From assembly GCA_024640185.1 (NCBI GenBank), contig JAHEFN010000029.1:1-13688 (forward strand): 13,688 nucleotides of DNA, in the 5' to 3' direction. Of the stretch, positions 13,289 to 13,688 are shown piece by piece. Position 1 is the stretch's first letter; each line of letters opens with the position of its first letter. The translations under genes were made by a program, and so were the position numbers. Source of the stretch: Gemmatimonadota bacterium. GTDB taxonomy: Bacteria > Gemmatimonadota > Gemmatimonadetes > Gemmatimonadales > GWC2-71-9. The notes below the pieces were generated by a model. It did no database searches. It was not told the origin of the DNA and worked only from the letters and a program-made list of their open reading frames with translations.

Positions 13289-13688
13289 ATGTTTCGTGTT
13301 GCGACCCTGTCGCTGTTCGTCGTCGCGTTCGCCGCACCCCTCACCGGTCAGGACAACGACTTCTTCGGAGCGGCGGTGGCCTTCAGCGGCCGCGACCTGT
13401 TGGTGGTCAAGCGGGCCCCGGCACGAGGCCCTGCCGCCGTCCACGTCTTCCGGCAGGCCGGTGGTAGCTGGACCAAGGTCACCGAACTCCGCGCGCCGGG
13501 CGCCATCGAACGGGGCTTCGCGCTCTCGCCGAGCATGGCCGCGGCCGGAGACGCGGTGTACGTGGGCGGCGGCGACCCCGACAACGTCTGGGGCGCCCAC
13601 GGCTTCCGACACGAGGGTGACGCCTGGGTGAGCGCCAGTGACGCGGCGGTCCGGGAGGAGGTTCCGGCCGGCAAGGGCGAGGTGACCC
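13289..13688 (+). CDS. Secreted FG-GAP-like repeat protein, partial (C-terminus outside window)
   Basis: About 133 codons are visible. GGAG (13280-13283) lies five nt before the ATG. Residues 1-20 (MFRVATLSLFVVAFAAPLTG) form a signal peptide ending before QDNDFFG. The mature part begins NDFFGAAVAFSGRDLLVV and VHVFRQAGGSWTKVTEL, which matches the FG-GAP/integrin-alpha-like blade pattern (FGxxVAxxGxxLxVxxP ... VYVFxxxGxxW). The FAL...MAAAGDAVYVGGGDPD stretch could be a second blade, followed by a non-repetitive WGAHGFRH piece. It is exported and probably forms a beta-propeller; cargo or partner unknown. Runs off the right edge in frame. An independent transcript is plausible, given the hairpin and ribosome binding site just upstream. 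Confidence 0.75.
   Translation, partial: MFRVATLSLFVVAFAAPLTGQDNDFFGAAVAFSGRDLLVVKRAPARGPAAVHVFRQAGGSWTKVTELRAPGAIERGFALSPSMAAAGDAVYVGGGDPDNVWGAHGFRHEGDAWVSASDAAVREEVPAGKGEVT

Noticed and set aside
1..13688. Search for defence system, toxin-antitoxin pair, CRISPR, tRNA, insertion sequence or phage genes
   Set aside because: No nuclease, transposase, integrase, repeat-spacer array or cloverleaf pattern was seen; the genes match stand-alone envelope and metabolic families.

Overview
This is a GC-rich (roughly 65% by eye) bacterial chromosomal window packed with short operons and divergent or convergent gene pairs. I see no RNA genes, CRISPR arrays, insertion sequences or phage genes. Coding style (strong G/C third positions, GTG starts, secreted hydrolases, many lipoproteins, TCTCTCG/TCTATCG heptad repeats in an intergenic gap) reminds me of Gemmatimonadota. 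That is an impression from memory, not a proven assignment.

Layout. (1) 1-1106, minus: a secreted dienelactone-hydrolase-family enzyme followed without a gap by a TolB/PD40-like lipoprotein that runs off the left edge. (2) 1107-1295: a divergent intergenic gap carrying oppositely oriented copies of a heptad-repeat block, one in front of each flanking gene. (3) 1296-3925, plus: a membrane-anchored glycerolipid acyltransferase overlapping a UMF1/Atg22-type MFS transporter by ATGA. (4) 3922-5281, minus: an OsmC-family protein without its second cysteine and a SAM-dependent methyltransferase, one base apart; the methyltransferase stop shares a CTAG with the transporter stop. (5) 5462-6709, plus: a DUF819-type membrane protein. 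(6) 6717-8376, minus: a two-domain, ceruloplasmin-like multicopper oxidase lipoprotein and a small secreted beta-barrel-like protein. (7) 8484-9572, plus: a small four-helix membrane protein, a cysteine-containing lipoprotein preceded by a perfect 16-bp palindrome, and a 25-codon VOC/glyoxalase N-terminal remnant. (8) 9569-11392, minus: a secreted S15 (X-Pro dipeptidyl-peptidase-like) peptidase. (9) 11489-13688, plus: a probable 49-residue small protein, an unusual SDR-fold protein with an N-terminal four-cysteine zinc-ribbon-like module and a degenerate catalytic triad, and the start of a secreted FG-GAP-like protein.

Most of these genes are stand-alone housekeeping or envelope functions: lipid acylation, export, copper oxidation at the cell surface, extracellular peptide and ester hydrolysis. 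I did not find a convincing multi-gene defence or other new system. The best leads are the zinc-ribbon SDR, the heptad-repeat inverted pair, the palindrome before the 9049 lipoprotein, the truncated VOC gene, and the two convergent gene pairs whose stop codons share a CTAG. No stretch over 300 bases lacks a gene; the larger gaps are 1107-1295 (heptad repeats), 5282-5461 (two TCAGGTG repeats, otherwise nothing clear), 8377-8483 (nothing clear except a ribosome binding site) and 8889-9048 (palindrome).
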